A stretch of 52,934 nt of DNA, taken from Ureibacillus endophyticus. Lineage in GTDB: Bacteria; Bacillota; Bacilli; Bacillales_A; Planococcaceae. Below the pieces are notes generated by a model. It saw nothing but the letters and a program-made list of their open reading frames with translations, had not been told where the DNA came from and made no database searches. Positions 31,648 through 41,784 of the stretch are shown piece after piece; the stretch's first letter is position 1, and each line of letters starts with the position of its first letter. The position numbers and the translations under genes were made by a program. Where the stretch lies: contig NZ_RBZN01000022.1 in assembly GCF_003628435.1 (NCBI RefSeq), positions 1-52,934 of the forward strand. Direction: 5' to 3'.

Positions 31648-32904
31648 TTATTTAAATGTACGCCATCCAATATCTTTACGATAGAAGAATTTATCCCACT
31701 CTAAAGAGTTAATAGCACTATAAACTTTTTCTTGTGCATCTTTTAAGTTTTCAGCTTTTGCACCAATTAATAGTACACGGCCGCCATTACCAACATATTG
31801 CCCATCAACTAATTTTGTTCCCGCATGGTAAACAGCAAGATTTTCACTAATTTCAACTAAGTTAGGTAGTGGGTTCCCCTTTTCTACATCTCCTGGGTAA
31901 CCTTCAGCTGCAACAACAACACCTAACATCGCTTCGTTAGACCATTGTAAATCAAAGTACTTCTCTTCCATTAATGCTTTCATGAATAAACCAAAATCAG
32001 AAGTCATGCGTGGAAGAACAACTTGAGTTTCAGGGTCACCAAAACGAGCATTGAACTCAATTACTTTTGGACCTTGTTTAGTTAAGATTAATCCCGCATA
32101 TAGAATACCTGTGAACGATACTCCTTCTTCTTCCATTGCTTTAACTGTTGGTTCAACAATTTTAATATACGCTTGTGAAACCACTTCTTGTGGAATTTGA
32201 GGTACTGGTGAATATGCTCCCATTCCCCCTGTATTCGGACCTTTGTCTCCGTCATAAGCACGTTTATGATCTTGTGCAATAACCATTGGATAAATTTGTC
32301 CTTTATGTACAAATGACATGAAGGAGAATTCTTCACCATCTAAAAACTCTTCAATTACAACGCGAGATGATGATTCACCAAAACGTTGATTACCAATCAT
32401 ATCATTAATGGCATCAATAGCTTCTTGTTCAGTCATTGCCACAATTACACCTTTACCAGCTGCAAGACCGTCAGCTTTTACAACGATTGGTGCGCCTTGT
32501 TGTTTCACATAGGCAATCGCTTGTTCTGCATCTGTGAACGTTTCGTATGCAGCAGTTGGGATGTTGTATTTTTTCATAATTTCCTTTGCATAAGACTTAC
32601 TACCTTCGATTTGAGCAGCAGCTTTTGTTGGACCAAAAATCGTTAAATTACGTTCTTGGAAGAAGTCTACAATTCCTCCCGCTAGTGGTTGTTCGGGTCC
32701 TACAAACGTTAAATCAATTGCATTTTCTTTCGCAAATTGTGCAAGTCCTGCAAAATCCATTACATCTAGTCCTACTAATTCTGCACAATCACGCATTCCG
32801 TCATTACCTGGTGCCACGTACACTTTGTTTACAGATGGTGCATCATTAAACTTTTTGGCGATTGCGTGTTCGCGACCACCACTACCAATTACAAGGATAT
32901 TCAT
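31648..32904 (-). CDS. purD: Phosphoribosylamine-glycine ligase
   Basis: A 418-residue ATP-grasp ligase catalysing step 2 of de novo purine synthesis (phosphoribosylamine + glycine to GAR). Signatures: the N-terminal MNILVIGSGGREHA, the ATP-grasp loop VKADGLAAGKGV, the GPNTGGMGAYSP motif, and EFNARFGDPETQ with the metal-binding residues. TAGGAGGTA precedes the ATG. It is the last pur gene, but unlike the tightly packed upstream genes it is separated from purH by 178 bp holding a strong terminator (33042-33070) and a 21-bp repeat array. Its expression may therefore be reduced or independent. Confidence 0.96.
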   Translation of the reverse strand: MNILVIGSGGREHAIAKKFNDAPSVNKVYVAPGNDGMRDCAELVGLDVMDFAGLAQFAKENAIDLTFVGPEQPLAGGIVDFFQERNLTIFGPTKAAAQIEGSKSYAKEIMKKYNIPTAAYETFTDAEQAIAYVKQQGAPIVVKADGLAAGKGVIVAMTEQEAIDAINDMIGNQRFGESSSRVVIEEFLDGEEFSFMSFVHKGQIYPMVIAQDHKRAYDGDKGPNTGGMGAYSPVPQIPQEVVSQAYIKIVEPTVKAMEEEGVSFTGILYAGLILTKQGPKVIEFNARFGDPETQVVLPRMTSDFGLFMKALMEEKYFDLQWSNEAMLGVVVAAEGYPGDVEKGNPLPNLVEISENLAVYHAGTKLVDGQYVGNGGRVLLIGAKAENLKDAQEKVYSAINSLEWDKFFYRKDIGWRTFK

Positions 32905-32923
32905 ATAGTACCTCCTACAATTT

Positions 32924-33028
32924 TTTATGTGCGGTTATTATCAATTTATGGGCGGTTTTGCCTTATTTAAGGGCGGTTTCTAAGGATTTATGGGCGATTT
33001 CTCGGAATTTATGGGCGAATTTTCACAC
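32924..33028. repeat. 21-bp tandem repeat array B (5 units) between purH and purD
   Basis: Five contiguous units of exactly 21 bp start at 32924, 32945, 32966, 32987 and 33008. The plus-strand consensus is TTTATGGGCGGTTTnnnnnnA; on the mRNA strand the core is CCGCCCATAAA, with CGCACATAAA in the unit nearest purD. Units vary in their last six bases. The array lies 14 bp beyond a terminator and ends 20 bp before the purD start. A plus-strand frame through it reads LWA-rich heptads, but this follows from the 21-bp period and there is no sign of a gene. Confidence 0.9.
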
Positions 33029-33041
33029 AGCAAGTATTCCC

Positions 33042-33070
33042 AAAAAACGCTCGCCTCCTAAAGACGAGCG
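33042..33070 (-). terminator. Intrinsic terminator inside the pur operon (purH/purD)
   Basis: On the minus strand CGCTCGTCT pairs with AGGCGAGCG (9 bp, one G-U) around a 5-nt loop, followed by six T. It starts 13 nt after the purH stop. Its form is that of a strong intrinsic terminator, and it lies in the direction of pur transcription. Confidence 0.88.
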
Positions 33071-33082
33071 CTAATGTATATA

Positions 33083-34609
33083 TTAATGTTTGAAATGACG
33101 TACCCCTGTAAACACCATTGCAATTCCAAATTCGTTTGCTTTATCGATAGAATCTTGGTCTTTTACAGATCCACCAGGTTGTATGATTGCTGTAATACCT
33201 GCTGCTGCAGCTGCTTCAACTGTATCACTCATTGGGAAGAATGCGTCTGATGCTAATACTGCACCTTTTGCTTTTTCTCCAGCTTGTTCAAGAGCAATTT
33301 TCGCCGCGCCAACTCGGTTCATTTGTCCAGCACCCACACCTAAAGTCATTTGAGCATCATTTACAACGATTGCGTTAGACTTAACGTGTTTTACTACTGC
33401 CCAACCAAGTTTTAATGCTTCTAACTCTTCTTCAGTAGGTTGACGATCTGTTACTACATTAATATCTGCATCAGCAAAACCGAAAGTATCTTCTTCCTGT
33501 ACTAAAAGACCGCCTTCAACAGAAACTACTTTAAATTGATCTTTTTTCTCTTGAGCGAAGTTAATAGTTAATAAACGGATGTTTTTCTTTTTCGTTAAAA
33601 TTTCTAAAGCTTCGTCAGTGAATGAAGGTGCGATAATAATTTCTAAGAAAATGCCGCCTAATTTTTCAGCAGTTGCTGCGTCTACTTCACGGTTTAATGC
33701 AATAATACCACCGAAAATAGATGTTGGGTCTGCTTCATAGGCTTTATCAAATGCTTCTTCAATTGTAGCACCTGTTCCAACACCACATGGGTTCATATGC
33801 TTAACTGCTACTGCAGCAGGCTTATCAAATTCTTTAACAATTTGAAGTGCTGCATTGCCATCTTGGATATTGTTATATGAAAGCTCTTTACCATGTAATT
33901 GAGTAGCATAAGCTAAAGAGAAATCAGAGCTTAAACGTTTTTGATAAAATGCCGCTTTTTGATGAGGGTTTTCACCATAACGTAATGTTTGTTTTAACTC
34001 ATAAGTCATTGTTAAGTTTTCTGGGAACTCTTCTTCTGTTAAATAATTAGAAATATAAGAATCGTACGCAGCTGTGTGACGGAATACTTTTGCAGCTAAC
34101 GCTTTACGTGTTTCAATTGTAGTAGAGCCATTTGCTTTTAATTCTTCAAGAACTTTAGCATAGTCGTTTGAATCTACAATTACAGTTACATACTGATGGT
34201 TTTTTGCAGCAGAACGTAACATTGTTGGACCGCCGATATCAATATTCTCAATTGCATCGTCCCAAGTAACATCTGGTTTTGAAATTGTTTCTACAAACGG
34301 ATAAAGATTTACACAAACAATTTCAATTGGTTCGATTCCATGCTCGTTCATTTGAGCTTGGTGTGAAGGATCATCAAACTTACCTAAAAGACCACCGTGA
34401 ATCATTGGGTTTAATGTCTTCACACGTCCATCAAGGATTTCAGGGAATTTTGTTACTTCGTCAACTGCAGTAACTGGAACATTGTTATCTTGCAGCATTT
34501 TTTTCGTACCGCCAGTAGATAAAATTTCATAATCTAAAGCTACAAGTTCTTTTGCAAATTCTAAAATACCATCTTTGTTTGAAACACTAATTAGTGCACG
34601 TTTAGTCAC
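33083..34609 (-). CDS. purH: Bifunctional AICAR formyltransferase / IMP cyclohydrolase
   Basis: This 508-residue enzyme performs the last two steps of IMP synthesis. The N-terminal IMP cyclohydrolase domain (about 1-200) begins [20 protein letters not shown] and contains the STGGT loop. The C-terminal formyltransferase domain has the catalytic Lys-His region [11 protein letters not shown] and ends with GVRHFKH. The start is GTG 34609, six bases after TTGGAGGTC. A frame extending to 34663 has no ribosome site. It is separated from purN by 174 bp that contain a dispersed repeat element and two hairpins, unlike the tight spacing of purS to purN. Confidence 0.96.
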   Translation of the reverse strand: MTKRALISVSNKDGILEFAKELVALDYEILSTGGTKKMLQDNNVPVTAVDEVTKFPEILDGRVKTLNPMIHGGLLGKFDDPSHQAQMNEHGIEPIEIVCVNLYPFVETISKPDVTWDDAIENIDIGGPTMLRSAAKNHQYVTVIVDSNDYAKVLEELKANGSTTIETRKALAAKVFRHTAAYDSYISNYLTEEEFPENLTMTYELKQTLRYGENPHQKAAFYQKRLSSDFSLAYATQLHGKELSYNNIQDGNAALQIVKEFDKPAAVAVKHMNPCGVGTGATIEEAFDKAYEADPTSIFGGIIALNREVDAATAEKLGGIFLEIIIAPSFTDEALEILTKKKNIRLLTINFAQEKKDQFKVVSVEGGLLVQEEDTFGFADADINVVTDRQPTEEELEALKLGWAVVKHVKSNAIVVNDAQMTLGVGAGQMNRVGAAKIALEQAGEKAKGAVLASDAFFPMSDTVEAAAAAGITAIIQPGGSVKDQDSIDKANEFGIAMVFTGVRHFKH

Positions 34610-34645
34610 AAAAAAGACCTCCAAGTTATGTAATATAAGAATCAG

Positions 34646-34747
34646 TGCTGTGTTAAAAGTCAAATTACTTCTAACACAGTCTTTCTTAGTAATAAATATT
34701 CAGTGCTCCTGCGGTGGTCGCATCAAAATGCCACCATCCTCGTCGCA
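34646..34747 (+). repeat. Dispersed intergenic element, copy 2 (purN/purH gap)
   Basis: About 102 bp related to 9563-9664, in the same orientation. It contains CTGTGTTAAAAGT (34648-34660) paired with ACTTCTAACACAG (34667-34679), CTTTCTTAGTAAT, and a second hairpin GGTGG/CCACC, and ends CTCGTCGCA. It is antisense to the pur transcript. No U-run follows either hairpin in the direction of pur transcription. Confidence 0.6.
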
Positions 34748-34749
34748 GA

Positions 34750-34783
34750 GGTGCCGTCTCAAAAGAACTTTCAGACGGCCCCT
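34750..34783 (-). other. Hairpin directly after purN, no U-tract
   Basis: On the minus strand GCCGTCT pairs with AGACGGC, extended by outer GG/CC pairs and an inner AAAG/CTTT, starting at the base after the purN stop. No T-run follows, so it is more likely an mRNA processing or stability element than an intrinsic terminator. Confidence 0.55.
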
Positions 34784-35368
34784 TCAATGATAAATATTAA
34801 CTTTATTTTCAAATAATTGTTTCAATGTTTCTGTATAAAGTACATGTTCGATTGCATGAATTCGTTCTTCTGTTGCAGCACGATTACCTTCAACAACTTC
34901 AATTGCTGCTTGAGCAAGAATAGGGCCTGTATCCATACCTTCATCAACAAAGTGAACTGTTACACCTGTTATCTTCACGCCATGATCCATTGCTTGTCCA
35001 ATGGCATCTTTGCCAGGGAATGAAGGTAATAGCGAAGGGTGAATATTCACGATATGATAAGGGAACGCAGCTAATAATGTTTCGCCAATTAAACGCATAT
35101 AACCAGCTAAAACAACCCACTCTACTTCCTTCTCTTGAAGAACTTTAATAATTTCCAGTTCATAATCCGCCTTCGATTTATAATCTTTTGCCGTAAATGA
35201 AAATACAGGAATTTCGAATTTTTCAGCTCTTTTTACAACAAAAGCATCGGGTTTATCAGTGACAACAAGTTCAATTGTAGCATCTAGCTCGCCACGAAGA
35301 ATTGCCTCTTGTATTGCCTGAAAATTACTACCACTACCAGAAGCAAAAACTGCAATTTTCGTTGTCAT
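34784..35368 (-). CDS. purN: Phosphoribosylglycinamide formyltransferase (10-formyl-THF-dependent)
   Basis: A 194-residue GAR transformylase, purine step 3. The glycine-rich opening AVFASGSGSNFQAI binds GAR. The catalytic Asn-His pair is in VNIHPSLLPSFPG, and the catalytic aspartate is in HFVDEGMDTG. The ATG abuts the purM TAA directly (TAA then ATG on the minus strand with no gap), so the genes are coupled. Normal length. Confidence 0.96.
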   Translation of the reverse strand: MTTKIAVFASGSGSNFQAIQEAILRGELDATIELVVTDKPDAFVVKRAEKFEIPVFSFTAKDYKSKADYELEIIKVLQEKEVEWVVLAGYMRLIGETLLAAFPYHIVNIHPSLLPSFPGKDAIGQAMDHGVKITGVTVHFVDEGMDTGPILAQAAIEVVEGNRAATEERIHAIEHVLYTETLKQLFENKVNIYH

Positions 35369-36424
35369 TTAAACTAAACTCCCATCATGCTCACCGTTGA
35401 AAATAACGCCTTCACCCTTAACAACTCGACCTATTTTGTAGGCTTTTTCATTATTTTCTTCAGCAATTGCGATTACTTTATCAACTTCTGATGCTGGAAC
35501 TGATAACACATAGCCAATACCCATATTAAATACGTTATATAAATCTTTATCGGCTAAAGCACCTTTGTCTTTTAAGAATTCAAAGATAGGTAATACCGGC
35601 CAAGAGCCTAAATCGATTTCCGTTGCTAAACCTTCTGGCATCATACGAGGTAAGTTTTCATAGAAACCACCACCTGTTACATGAGCCATACCATGAATGT
35701 CTGCTTGTTTTAACATTTCAAGAACAGGTTTTGCATAGATTTTTGTTGGTACAAGAAGTGCTTCACCGATAGGGCCAAGATCTTCATAACCTGCTACTAC
35801 TTCATCAACTGCAAAGCCATTGTCTGCAAATACAATTTTACGAACTAATGAGTAGCCATTAGAGTGAATACCGCTAGAAGCAAGACCGATTAAAACGTCA
35901 CCTTCAACAATTTTTTCACCAGTTACAACGTTTGCTTTCTCACAAGCACCTACAGCAAACCCAGCTAAATCGTATTCATCTTCTTCATAAAGACCTGGCA
36001 TTTCAGCAGTTTCCCCACCGATTAATGCAGCACCAGCTTGAACACATCCATCTGCTACACCTTTTACGATTTGCTCAATTTTTACAGGTTTCGCTTTCCC
36101 AACTGCCACGTAGTCTAGGAAGTAAAGAGGTTCTGCACCTTGAGCAACGATATCATTCACACACATTGCAACACAATCTACACCAATTGTGTCATGCTTA
36201 TCTACCATAAAAGCTAATTTTAATTTTGTCCCGACACCGTCAGTACCTGAAATAAGAACAGGTTCCTTTAAATTTAAAGAGGACAAATCAAACATGCCTC
36301 CGAAACCTCCGAATGTTCCCATAACACCTAAACGATTCGTACGTTCAACATGGGACTTCATTCGTTTAACGGCTTCATATCCAGCTTCAATATTTACGCC
36401 TGCTTGTTCATATGCTTTTGACAT
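35369..36424 (-). CDS. purM: Phosphoribosylformylglycinamidine cyclo-ligase (AIR synthetase)
   Basis: This 351-residue enzyme makes AIR from FGAM and ATP (step 5). It belongs to the PurM/PurL ATP-binding superfamily. FGGMFDLS near residue 45, [14 protein letters not shown], the metal/ATP region TAEMPGLY, the IHSNGYSL motif and [12 protein letters not shown] are visible. The ribosome site GGAGGA lies a few bases before the ATG. It sits 16 nt after the purF stop and abuts purN. Confidence 0.96.
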   Translation of the reverse strand: MSKAYEQAGVNIEAGYEAVKRMKSHVERTNRLGVMGTFGGFGGMFDLSSLNLKEPVLISGTDGVGTKLKLAFMVDKHDTIGVDCVAMCVNDIVAQGAEPLYFLDYVAVGKAKPVKIEQIVKGVADGCVQAGAALIGGETAEMPGLYEEDEYDLAGFAVGACEKANVVTGEKIVEGDVLIGLASSGIHSNGYSLVRKIVFADNGFAVDEVVAGYEDLGPIGEALLVPTKIYAKPVLEMLKQADIHGMAHVTGGGFYENLPRMMPEGLATEIDLGSWPVLPIFEFLKDKGALADKDLYNVFNMGIGYVLSVPASEVDKVIAIAEENNEKAYKIGRVVKGEGVIFNGEHDGSLV

Positions 36425-36440
36425 TTTGAAATTGTCCTCC

Positions 36441-37865
36441 TTATTTTACTAGCTCTTTTTCATGTGGTAATACAGTATCTGGATAAATTTCCGTTGGGTA
36501 ATTTCCTGTAAAGCATGCCATACATAGGCCGCCATTTTCATCATCAAAAGGACGTGAAATGGAATCCACTAATCCTTCATCAGAAAGGAATGTAAGAGAA
36601 TCCGCTCCAATAGCATCACGGATTTCTTCTACTTTTTTACTCGAAGCAATTAACTCTTCACTTGAAGAAATGTCAATACCGTAGAAACAAGGATTTTTCA
36701 TTGGTGGTGATGAAATAACAACATGCACTTCTGTCGCACCTGCTTCTTTTAACATCGTTACAATACGACGTGAAGTTGTACCACGTACGATGGAATCATC
36801 TACCATAACCACGCGTTTCCCTTTTACTACTTGTACAACAGGGGAAAGTTTCATTTTTACACCACGTTCACGTAATTCCTGTGTTGGCTGAATGAATGTT
36901 CTTCCTGTGTATTTATGTTTAATTAATCCTAATTCGTAAGGGATACCTGCTTCTTCAGCAAAACCAATTGCCGCTGAAATAGATGAGTCAGGAACACCTG
37001 TTACAACATCTGCTTCAATCCCTTTACATTCTTGAGCTAAACGTTTCCCCATACGTTTACGTGCCATATGGATGTTAATTTCATCAACGTTCGAATCAGG
37101 TCGTGCAAAGTAAACATACTCCATTGCACACATTGCACGTTTCTCTTTCTCTGCAAAACGGTCTTCTTCCATACCGTTATTTGTAATAACTAGTAATTCA
37201 CCTGGTTCCACATCACGAACATATTCCGCTCCAATTAAATCAAAGGCACAAGTTTCTGATGCAACAACCCATGCATCACCTAACTTACCGATTGATAATG
37301 GACGTAATCCGTTTCGATCGCGGGCAATCATCATGCAATCTTTCGTAATAAGTAGAATTGAGAATGCACCTTTTAATAATGACAGAGCTTCTTTAACTTG
37401 TGCACGTAATCCTGGTTTTTTACTTTTCTTAATTAAATGCACAACAACTTCAGTATCAGAAGTTGAATTGAAAATGTTCCCTGAACGCTCTAAATGTTGC
37501 TTTAAATGATTTGCATTTACTAAGTTCCCGTTATGGGCAATCGCCATACTACCTGTAGATGAACGGAAAAGTAATGGTTGCACATTTTCAATTCCGCCAC
37601 CGCCAGCAGTTGTATATCGAACGTGGGCAATTGCTGCATTTCCTTTTGCAGACTTTAATTTCTCTTCATTAAAAACATCATTTACAAGTCCTTCACCTTT
37701 TACCGCGCGTAAGGCATCGCCGTCAGTAACGACGATACCAGCTCCTTCTTGACCGCGGTGTTGTAATGCATGAAGTCCATAGTAGCTTATATGTGCAGAA
37801 TCTGGATGTCCCCAAATTCCGAATACACCACATTCTTCGTTTAAGCCTCTGATTTCACCAAGCAT
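36441..37865 (-). CDS. purF: Amidophosphoribosyltransferase
   Basis: A 474-residue enzyme for the committed step of purine synthesis (PRPP + glutamine to phosphoribosylamine). Start ATG 37865 gives [12 protein letters not shown], the B. subtilis-type 11-residue propeptide whose removal exposes C12 as the N-terminal nucleophile; GGAAAGGAG is seven bases upstream. The PRPP-binding motif [14 protein letters not shown] is present. Cysteines in MCAMEYV, NPCFYG and GLCMACF match the four ligands of the regulatory 4Fe-4S cluster. The start lies inside the 3' end of purL (25-nt overlap), as in B. subtilis. Confidence 0.97.
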   Translation of the reverse strand: MLGEIRGLNEECGVFGIWGHPDSAHISYYGLHALQHRGQEGAGIVVTDGDALRAVKGEGLVNDVFNEEKLKSAKGNAAIAHVRYTTAGGGGIENVQPLLFRSSTGSMAIAHNGNLVNANHLKQHLERSGNIFNSTSDTEVVVHLIKKSKKPGLRAQVKEALSLLKGAFSILLITKDCMMIARDRNGLRPLSIGKLGDAWVVASETCAFDLIGAEYVRDVEPGELLVITNNGMEEDRFAEKEKRAMCAMEYVYFARPDSNVDEINIHMARKRMGKRLAQECKGIEADVVTGVPDSSISAAIGFAEEAGIPYELGLIKHKYTGRTFIQPTQELRERGVKMKLSPVVQVVKGKRVVMVDDSIVRGTTSRRIVTMLKEAGATEVHVVISSPPMKNPCFYGIDISSSEELIASSKKVEEIRDAIGADSLTFLSDEGLVDSISRPFDDENGGLCMACFTGNYPTEIYPDTVLPHEKELVK

Positions 37866-40066
37866 GGGATTGCTCCTTTCCAAGCAGAACGGAATTCCTC
37901 CACTGTACCTTCTAATAAGATACCAGTATCACCATTGATTGTAATTTTTGCATCGTCTGTTACGATACCGATTTTCTTTGCATCAGACACAATACTTTCA
38001 AATGCAGCTGCATTTTCTTCTTTAACTGTAACAACAAAACGAGATTGTGATTCACTAAATAATGCAGTTACCGCTGTACCTTCTAATGTTACATATACAC
38101 CTAAATCTTCAGTTCCAAATGTTTTCTCAGCTAACGCAACTGCAACGCCACCTTCTGAAACGTCGTGAGCAGATTGTACAAGACCTTCACGAATAGCAGT
38201 TAAAATTGCTTGTTGACGTTTTGCTTCTACATCTAAATCAATGCTAGGCGCTTTTCCAAAGATATTGCCATACACTAATTTTTGAAGCTCAGATCCACCA
38301 AATTCAGTAGCTGTTTCCCCTACTAAATACACTACATCACCAGCAGATTTCACTTGTTGAGTTGTTACATGAGCTAAATCTTGAACTAAACCAACCATAC
38401 CGATTGTTGGTGTTGGGTAAACCGCTTCACCTGAACGTTCATTATAAAGAGATACGTTACCACCGATAACTGGTGCATTTAAAGCCGTACATGCTGCTGA
38501 GATACCATCAGCACTTTTTTCAATTTGCCAGAAGATTTCTGGTTTTTCAGGATTACCGAAGTTTAAGCAGTCTGTAATTGCAAGTGGTTGTCCACCAGAA
38601 GCAACAATATTACGAGCTGCTTCAGCAACAGCAATTTTCCCACCTGTTTCTGGATCTAAATAGATGTAACGAGAGTTACAGTCTGTTGTCATCGCTAGAC
38701 CTTTATTTGTACCGCGCACACGAAGTACTGCAGCATCTGAACCTGGTGCTACAACTGTGTTTGTACGCACTTGATAATCATATTGATCGTAAACCCATTC
38801 TTTTGAAGCAATTGTTGGTGCTTGTAGAAGGGATTTTAATGCTTCTTTATAATCTGCTACTTCAGGTTCACTATTTTCAATTGCTTGGAACTCAGCAAAG
38901 TAAGCAGGTTCAGCAGATGGTTTATGATACACAGGAGCGTCTTCTGCAAGCGCATCAGCAGGAACTTCTGCCACAACTTCTCCTTTATGTAATAAACGAA
39001 GCATTTTGTCGTCTGTTACGCGACCAATTGCAACAGCGTCTAAACCATATTTATCAAAAATTGCTTTAATTTCATCTTCGCGACCTTTTTTCACAACGAT
39101 TAACATACGTTCTTGTGATTCAGAAAGCATCATTTCATAAGCTGTCATACCTGTTTCACGTTGAGGAACTAAGTCTAAGTTCATTTCCACACCAGAACCA
39201 GCTTTTGAAGCCATTTCTGCTGATGAAGATGTAAGACCAGCTGCACCCATATCTTGAATACCAACTAGTGCGTCTGATTTAACAACTTCTAAACAAGCTT
39301 CAAGTAAAAGTTTTTCCATGAATGGGTCTCCTACTTGAACTGCTGGGCGTTTTTCTTCTGAATCTTCACTTAATTCTTCTGATGCGAATGTTGCACCGTG
39401 GATACCATCGCGACCAGTTTTAGCTCCAACGTACATAACTGTGTTCCCAACACCTGCAGCAATACCACGTTGTATATCTTTATGATCGATTAAACCAACA
39501 CACATTGCGTTTACAAGAGGGTTACCTTCATAACATGGATCGAATTGAATTTCTCCACCCACTGTCGGAATTCCAATACAGTTACCATAACCAGCAATCC
39601 CTGCAACAACTTCTTCAAATAAGTATTTTCCTCGTTCGGATTTTAATTCACCGAAACGTAATGAGTTTAACATTGCGATCGGACGCGCACCCATTGAAAA
39701 TACGTCACGGATAATCCCACCTACACCAGTTGCTGCACCTTGATAAGGCTCAATAGCAGAAGGATGGTTATGCGATTCCATTTTGAAAACTACTGCTTGC
39801 TCATCACCAATATCAACAATACCAGCACCTTCACCAGGACCTTGTAATACTTGAGGACCTTTTGTTGGGAACTTACGTAATACAGGTTTTGAGTTTTTAT
39901 ATGAACAGTGCTCGGACCACATTACAGAAAATAAACCTGTTTCTGTCCAGTTTGGCGTACGTCCAAGGATTTTCTCTGCCATTTCAAATTCTTCATCCGA
40001 CATACCCATGCCAGCATATAACTTTTGCTCTTTAATTTGTTCTGCTGTTGGCTCCATCTTAGACAT
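37841..40066 (-). CDS. purL: Phosphoribosylformylglycinamidine synthase subunit PurL
   Basis: A 741-residue small-type PurL, the ATP-dependent amidation subunit of the PurSQL complex (step 4). [44 protein letters not shown] and HGATFASEE are family signatures; [16 protein letters not shown] marks the C-terminal half. Start: ATG 40066 follows GGAGGG by six bases. The upstream in-frame codon (40090) lies in purQ with no ribosome site. purL overlaps the purQ stop by 8 nt and purF by 25 nt, so the block is translationally coupled. Confidence 0.97.
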   Translation of the reverse strand: MSKMEPTAEQIKEQKLYAGMGMSDEEFEMAEKILGRTPNWTETGLFSVMWSEHCSYKNSKPVLRKFPTKGPQVLQGPGEGAGIVDIGDEQAVVFKMESHNHPSAIEPYQGAATGVGGIIRDVFSMGARPIAMLNSLRFGELKSERGKYLFEEVVAGIAGYGNCIGIPTVGGEIQFDPCYEGNPLVNAMCVGLIDHKDIQRGIAAGVGNTVMYVGAKTGRDGIHGATFASEELSEDSEEKRPAVQVGDPFMEKLLLEACLEVVKSDALVGIQDMGAAGLTSSSAEMASKAGSGVEMNLDLVPQRETGMTAYEMMLSESQERMLIVVKKGREDEIKAIFDKYGLDAVAIGRVTDDKMLRLLHKGEVVAEVPADALAEDAPVYHKPSAEPAYFAEFQAIENSEPEVADYKEALKSLLQAPTIASKEWVYDQYDYQVRTNTVVAPGSDAAVLRVRGTNKGLAMTTDCNSRYIYLDPETGGKIAVAEAARNIVASGGQPLAITDCLNFGNPEKPEIFWQIEKSADGISAACTALNAPVIGGNVSLYNERSGEAVYPTPTIGMVGLVQDLAHVTTQQVKSAGDVVYLVGETATEFGGSELQKLVYGNIFGKAPSIDLDVEAKRQQAILTAIREGLVQSAHDVSEGGVAVALAEKTFGTEDLGVYVTLEGTAVTALFSESQSRFVVTVKEENAAAFESIVSDAKKIGIVTDDAKITINGDTGILLEGTVEEFRSAWKGAIPCLVKSEA

Positions 40067-40736
40067 GAGCTTCCCTCCACTGTTTAACAATTGATTTGAA
40101 TAAAGCTAGACCATCACTACTACCAAGTAAATCATTTACCGCACGTTCTGGGTGTGGCATCATCCCAAGAACATTTCCACGTTCATTGATAATTCCTGCG
40201 ATATCATCTAAACTACCATTTGGGTTTTCCCCTGAATATGTGAAAACAATTTGATTATTTGCTTTTAATTTTGCTAGAGTTTCTTCGTCACAGAAGTAGT
40301 TACCTTCTCCGTGAGCGATTGGAATATTAATAATTTGGCCTTTTTCATACTGATTAGTAAATTGTGTATCGTTATTTTCTACTTTTAACTGTACAGTACG
40401 GCACATGAATTTAAGATTTTTATTTCGAAGTAGTGCACCTGGTAAAAGACCCGCTTCCGTTAAGATTTGGAATCCGTTACACACACCTAAAACTGGTTTT
40501 CCCGCTTCTGCAGCTTTTTTAACTTCAACCATTACGTTCGATTGATTTGCCATGGCACCACATCGTAAATAGTCACCATATGAAAAACCACCAGGAACTA
40601 AAATTCCGTCAAATTCACTTAAGTCTGTTGCATCATGCCAAACGTATTCTACTTCTTCACCAAGCTCATCCTTAATAGCGTGGTACATGTCGATATCACA
40701 GTTTGACCCAGGGAAAACGAGTACTGCGAATTTCAT
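40059..40736 (-). CDS. purQ: Phosphoribosylformylglycinamidine synthase subunit PurQ
   Basis: The 225-residue class I glutaminase subunit of PurSQL, which supplies ammonia to Pur[11 protein letters not shown] opens the protein, the nucleophile cysteine is in [11 protein letters not shown], and the His/Glu pair is in MPHPERAV. It starts 2 nt after the purS stop, and its last codons overlap the purL start (ATGTCTAA on the minus strand). Confidence 0.97.
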   Translation of the reverse strand: MKFAVLVFPGSNCDIDMYHAIKDELGEEVEYVWHDATDLSEFDGILVPGGFSYGDYLRCGAMANQSNVMVEVKKAAEAGKPVLGVCNGFQILTEAGLLPGALLRNKNLKFMCRTVQLKVENNDTQFTNQYEKGQIINIPIAHGEGNYFCDEETLAKLKANNQIVFTYSGENPNGSLDDIAGIINERGNVLGMMPHPERAVNDLLGSSDGLALFKSIVKQWREAHV

Positions 40737-40738
40737 AA

Positions 40739-40987
40739 TTAGTTAGCCTCCTCGACTTCATAGCGGTAGTCTTCAATTACTGTATTTGTAAGAAGCTTTT
40801 CACACATTTCTTTCACTAGTTCATCAATATTACGTTCTGTGTCACCAATTTGAACTTCTAAATATTTACCGATACGTACATCAGTTACTTCGTTGTATCC
40901 CATCTTAGCTAATGAGCCTTGTACAGCTGATCCTTGTGGGTCTAATACACTTTCACGTAATGTTACGAAGATTTTAACTTTTGCCAT
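40739..40987 (-). CDS. purS: Phosphoribosylformylglycinamidine synthase subunit PurS
   Basis: This 82-residue protein is the small PurS subunit that bridges PurQ and PurL and is required for ammonia transfer. [20 protein letters not shown] at the start and [12 protein letters not shown] are typical. Start: ATG 40987 (MAKVKIF) follows TTGGAGGAAAATAAA, the site overlapping the purC stop. A longer frame to 41023 would read through the end of purC and is rejected. Confidence 0.95.
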   Translation of the reverse strand: MAKVKIFVTLRESVLDPQGSAVQGSLAKMGYNEVTDVRIGKYLEVQIGDTERNIDELVKEMCEKLLTNTVIEDYRYEVEEAN

Positions 40988-40988
40988 T

Positions 40989-41699
40989 TTATTTTCCTCC
41001 AAGTCTAGCAAGAATAATTTCATATACCTCTGTAAGGCTACCTAAATCACGACGGAATACATCTTTATCAAGCTTTTGTTTTGTTTCTGCATCCCATAAG
41101 CGGCAAGTATCCGGTGAAATCTCATCTGCAAGTAATACATTGCCATCTTTGTCACGGCCAAATTCGAGTTTGAAGTCGACTAAAATAACCCCTACATCTT
41201 GAAAAATAGGTTGTAAAATACTATTAATCTTTAAACCTTGTTCATATAACGTTTCTACTTCTTCTTTAGTAGCAATGCCTAAAATGTCAATATGATCGTT
41301 GTTAATCAGCGGATCACCTAAATCATCATCTTTATAATAGAACTCTACGATAGTACGTTTTAAAGGAGTTCCTTCTTCTAAACCAAGACGATTTGCTAAT
41401 GTTCCCGCAGCGATGTTACGTACAACCACTTCAATTGGAATAATATCTACTTTACGAACTAGTTGTTCATGGTCTGAAACTCTCTCAACGAAATGTGAGT
41501 TTATTCCAAGTTCTTTTAATTTTTCAAAAATTAACGTTGTAATACGATTGTTTAATGTACCTTTGCCTTCGATTTCTGCTTTTTTCTGACCGTTGAATGC
41601 AGTTGCACTGTTTTTATATTCAACAAACAAAATATCTTCCTGTTCTGTTTGATATAAACGTTTTGCTTTACCTTCGTATAAAAGCTGACCTTTATTCAT
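40989..41699 (-). CDS. purC: Phosphoribosylaminoimidazole-succinocarboxamide synthase
   Basis: A 236-residue SAICAR synthetase (step 7, ATP-dependent addition of aspartate to CAIR). LLYEGKAKRLYQT at the start is the ATP P-loop-like motif; PIEVVVRNIAAGTLA and LVDFKLEFGRD with DEISPDTCRLWD are the SAICAR signatures. The ribosome site AGGAGGCG is a few bases upstream. A stable hairpin lies in the 85-nt gap after purB. The stop is one base from the purS start. Confidence 0.97.
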   Translation of the reverse strand: MNKGQLLYEGKAKRLYQTEQEDILFVEYKNSATAFNGQKKAEIEGKGTLNNRITTLIFEKLKELGINSHFVERVSDHEQLVRKVDIIPIEVVVRNIAAGTLANRLGLEEGTPLKRTIVEFYYKDDDLGDPLINNDHIDILGIATKEEVETLYEQGLKINSILQPIFQDVGVILVDFKLEFGRDKDGNVLLADEISPDTCRLWDAETKQKLDKDVFRRDLGSLTEVYEIILARLGGK

Positions 41700-41724
41700 G
41701 TCGTGGCGCCTCCTGATTTTAGGG

Positions 41725-41752
41725 ATTCATCCCCGTAGTTTTGGGGATGAAT
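41725..41752 (-). other. Intercistronic hairpin between purB and purC
   Basis: ATTCATCCCC and GGGGATGAAT form a perfect 10-bp stem with an 8-nt loop, about 25 nt before the purC ATG. On the minus strand CCCTAAAATC follows, so this is not an intrinsic terminator. It may protect a processed mRNA end. Confidence 0.6.
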
Positions 41753-41784
41753 GGTATCAATATTCATTTGTTTAGTAGAGCTGA

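Noticed and set aside
32862-33074. Plus-strand 70-codon frame through array B with LWA-type heptads
   Set aside because: The heptad look is produced by the exact 21-bp repeat. There is no ribosome site, and it overlaps the purD start and a terminator on the other strand.
38578-39069. 163-codon plus-strand frame opposite purL
   Set aside because: It is antisense to a fully conserved gene, rich in Gln/Leu from mirrored codons, with no ribosome site. The same applies to the long frames opposite lutP (5450-5938), pyc (6369-6818) and gatB.
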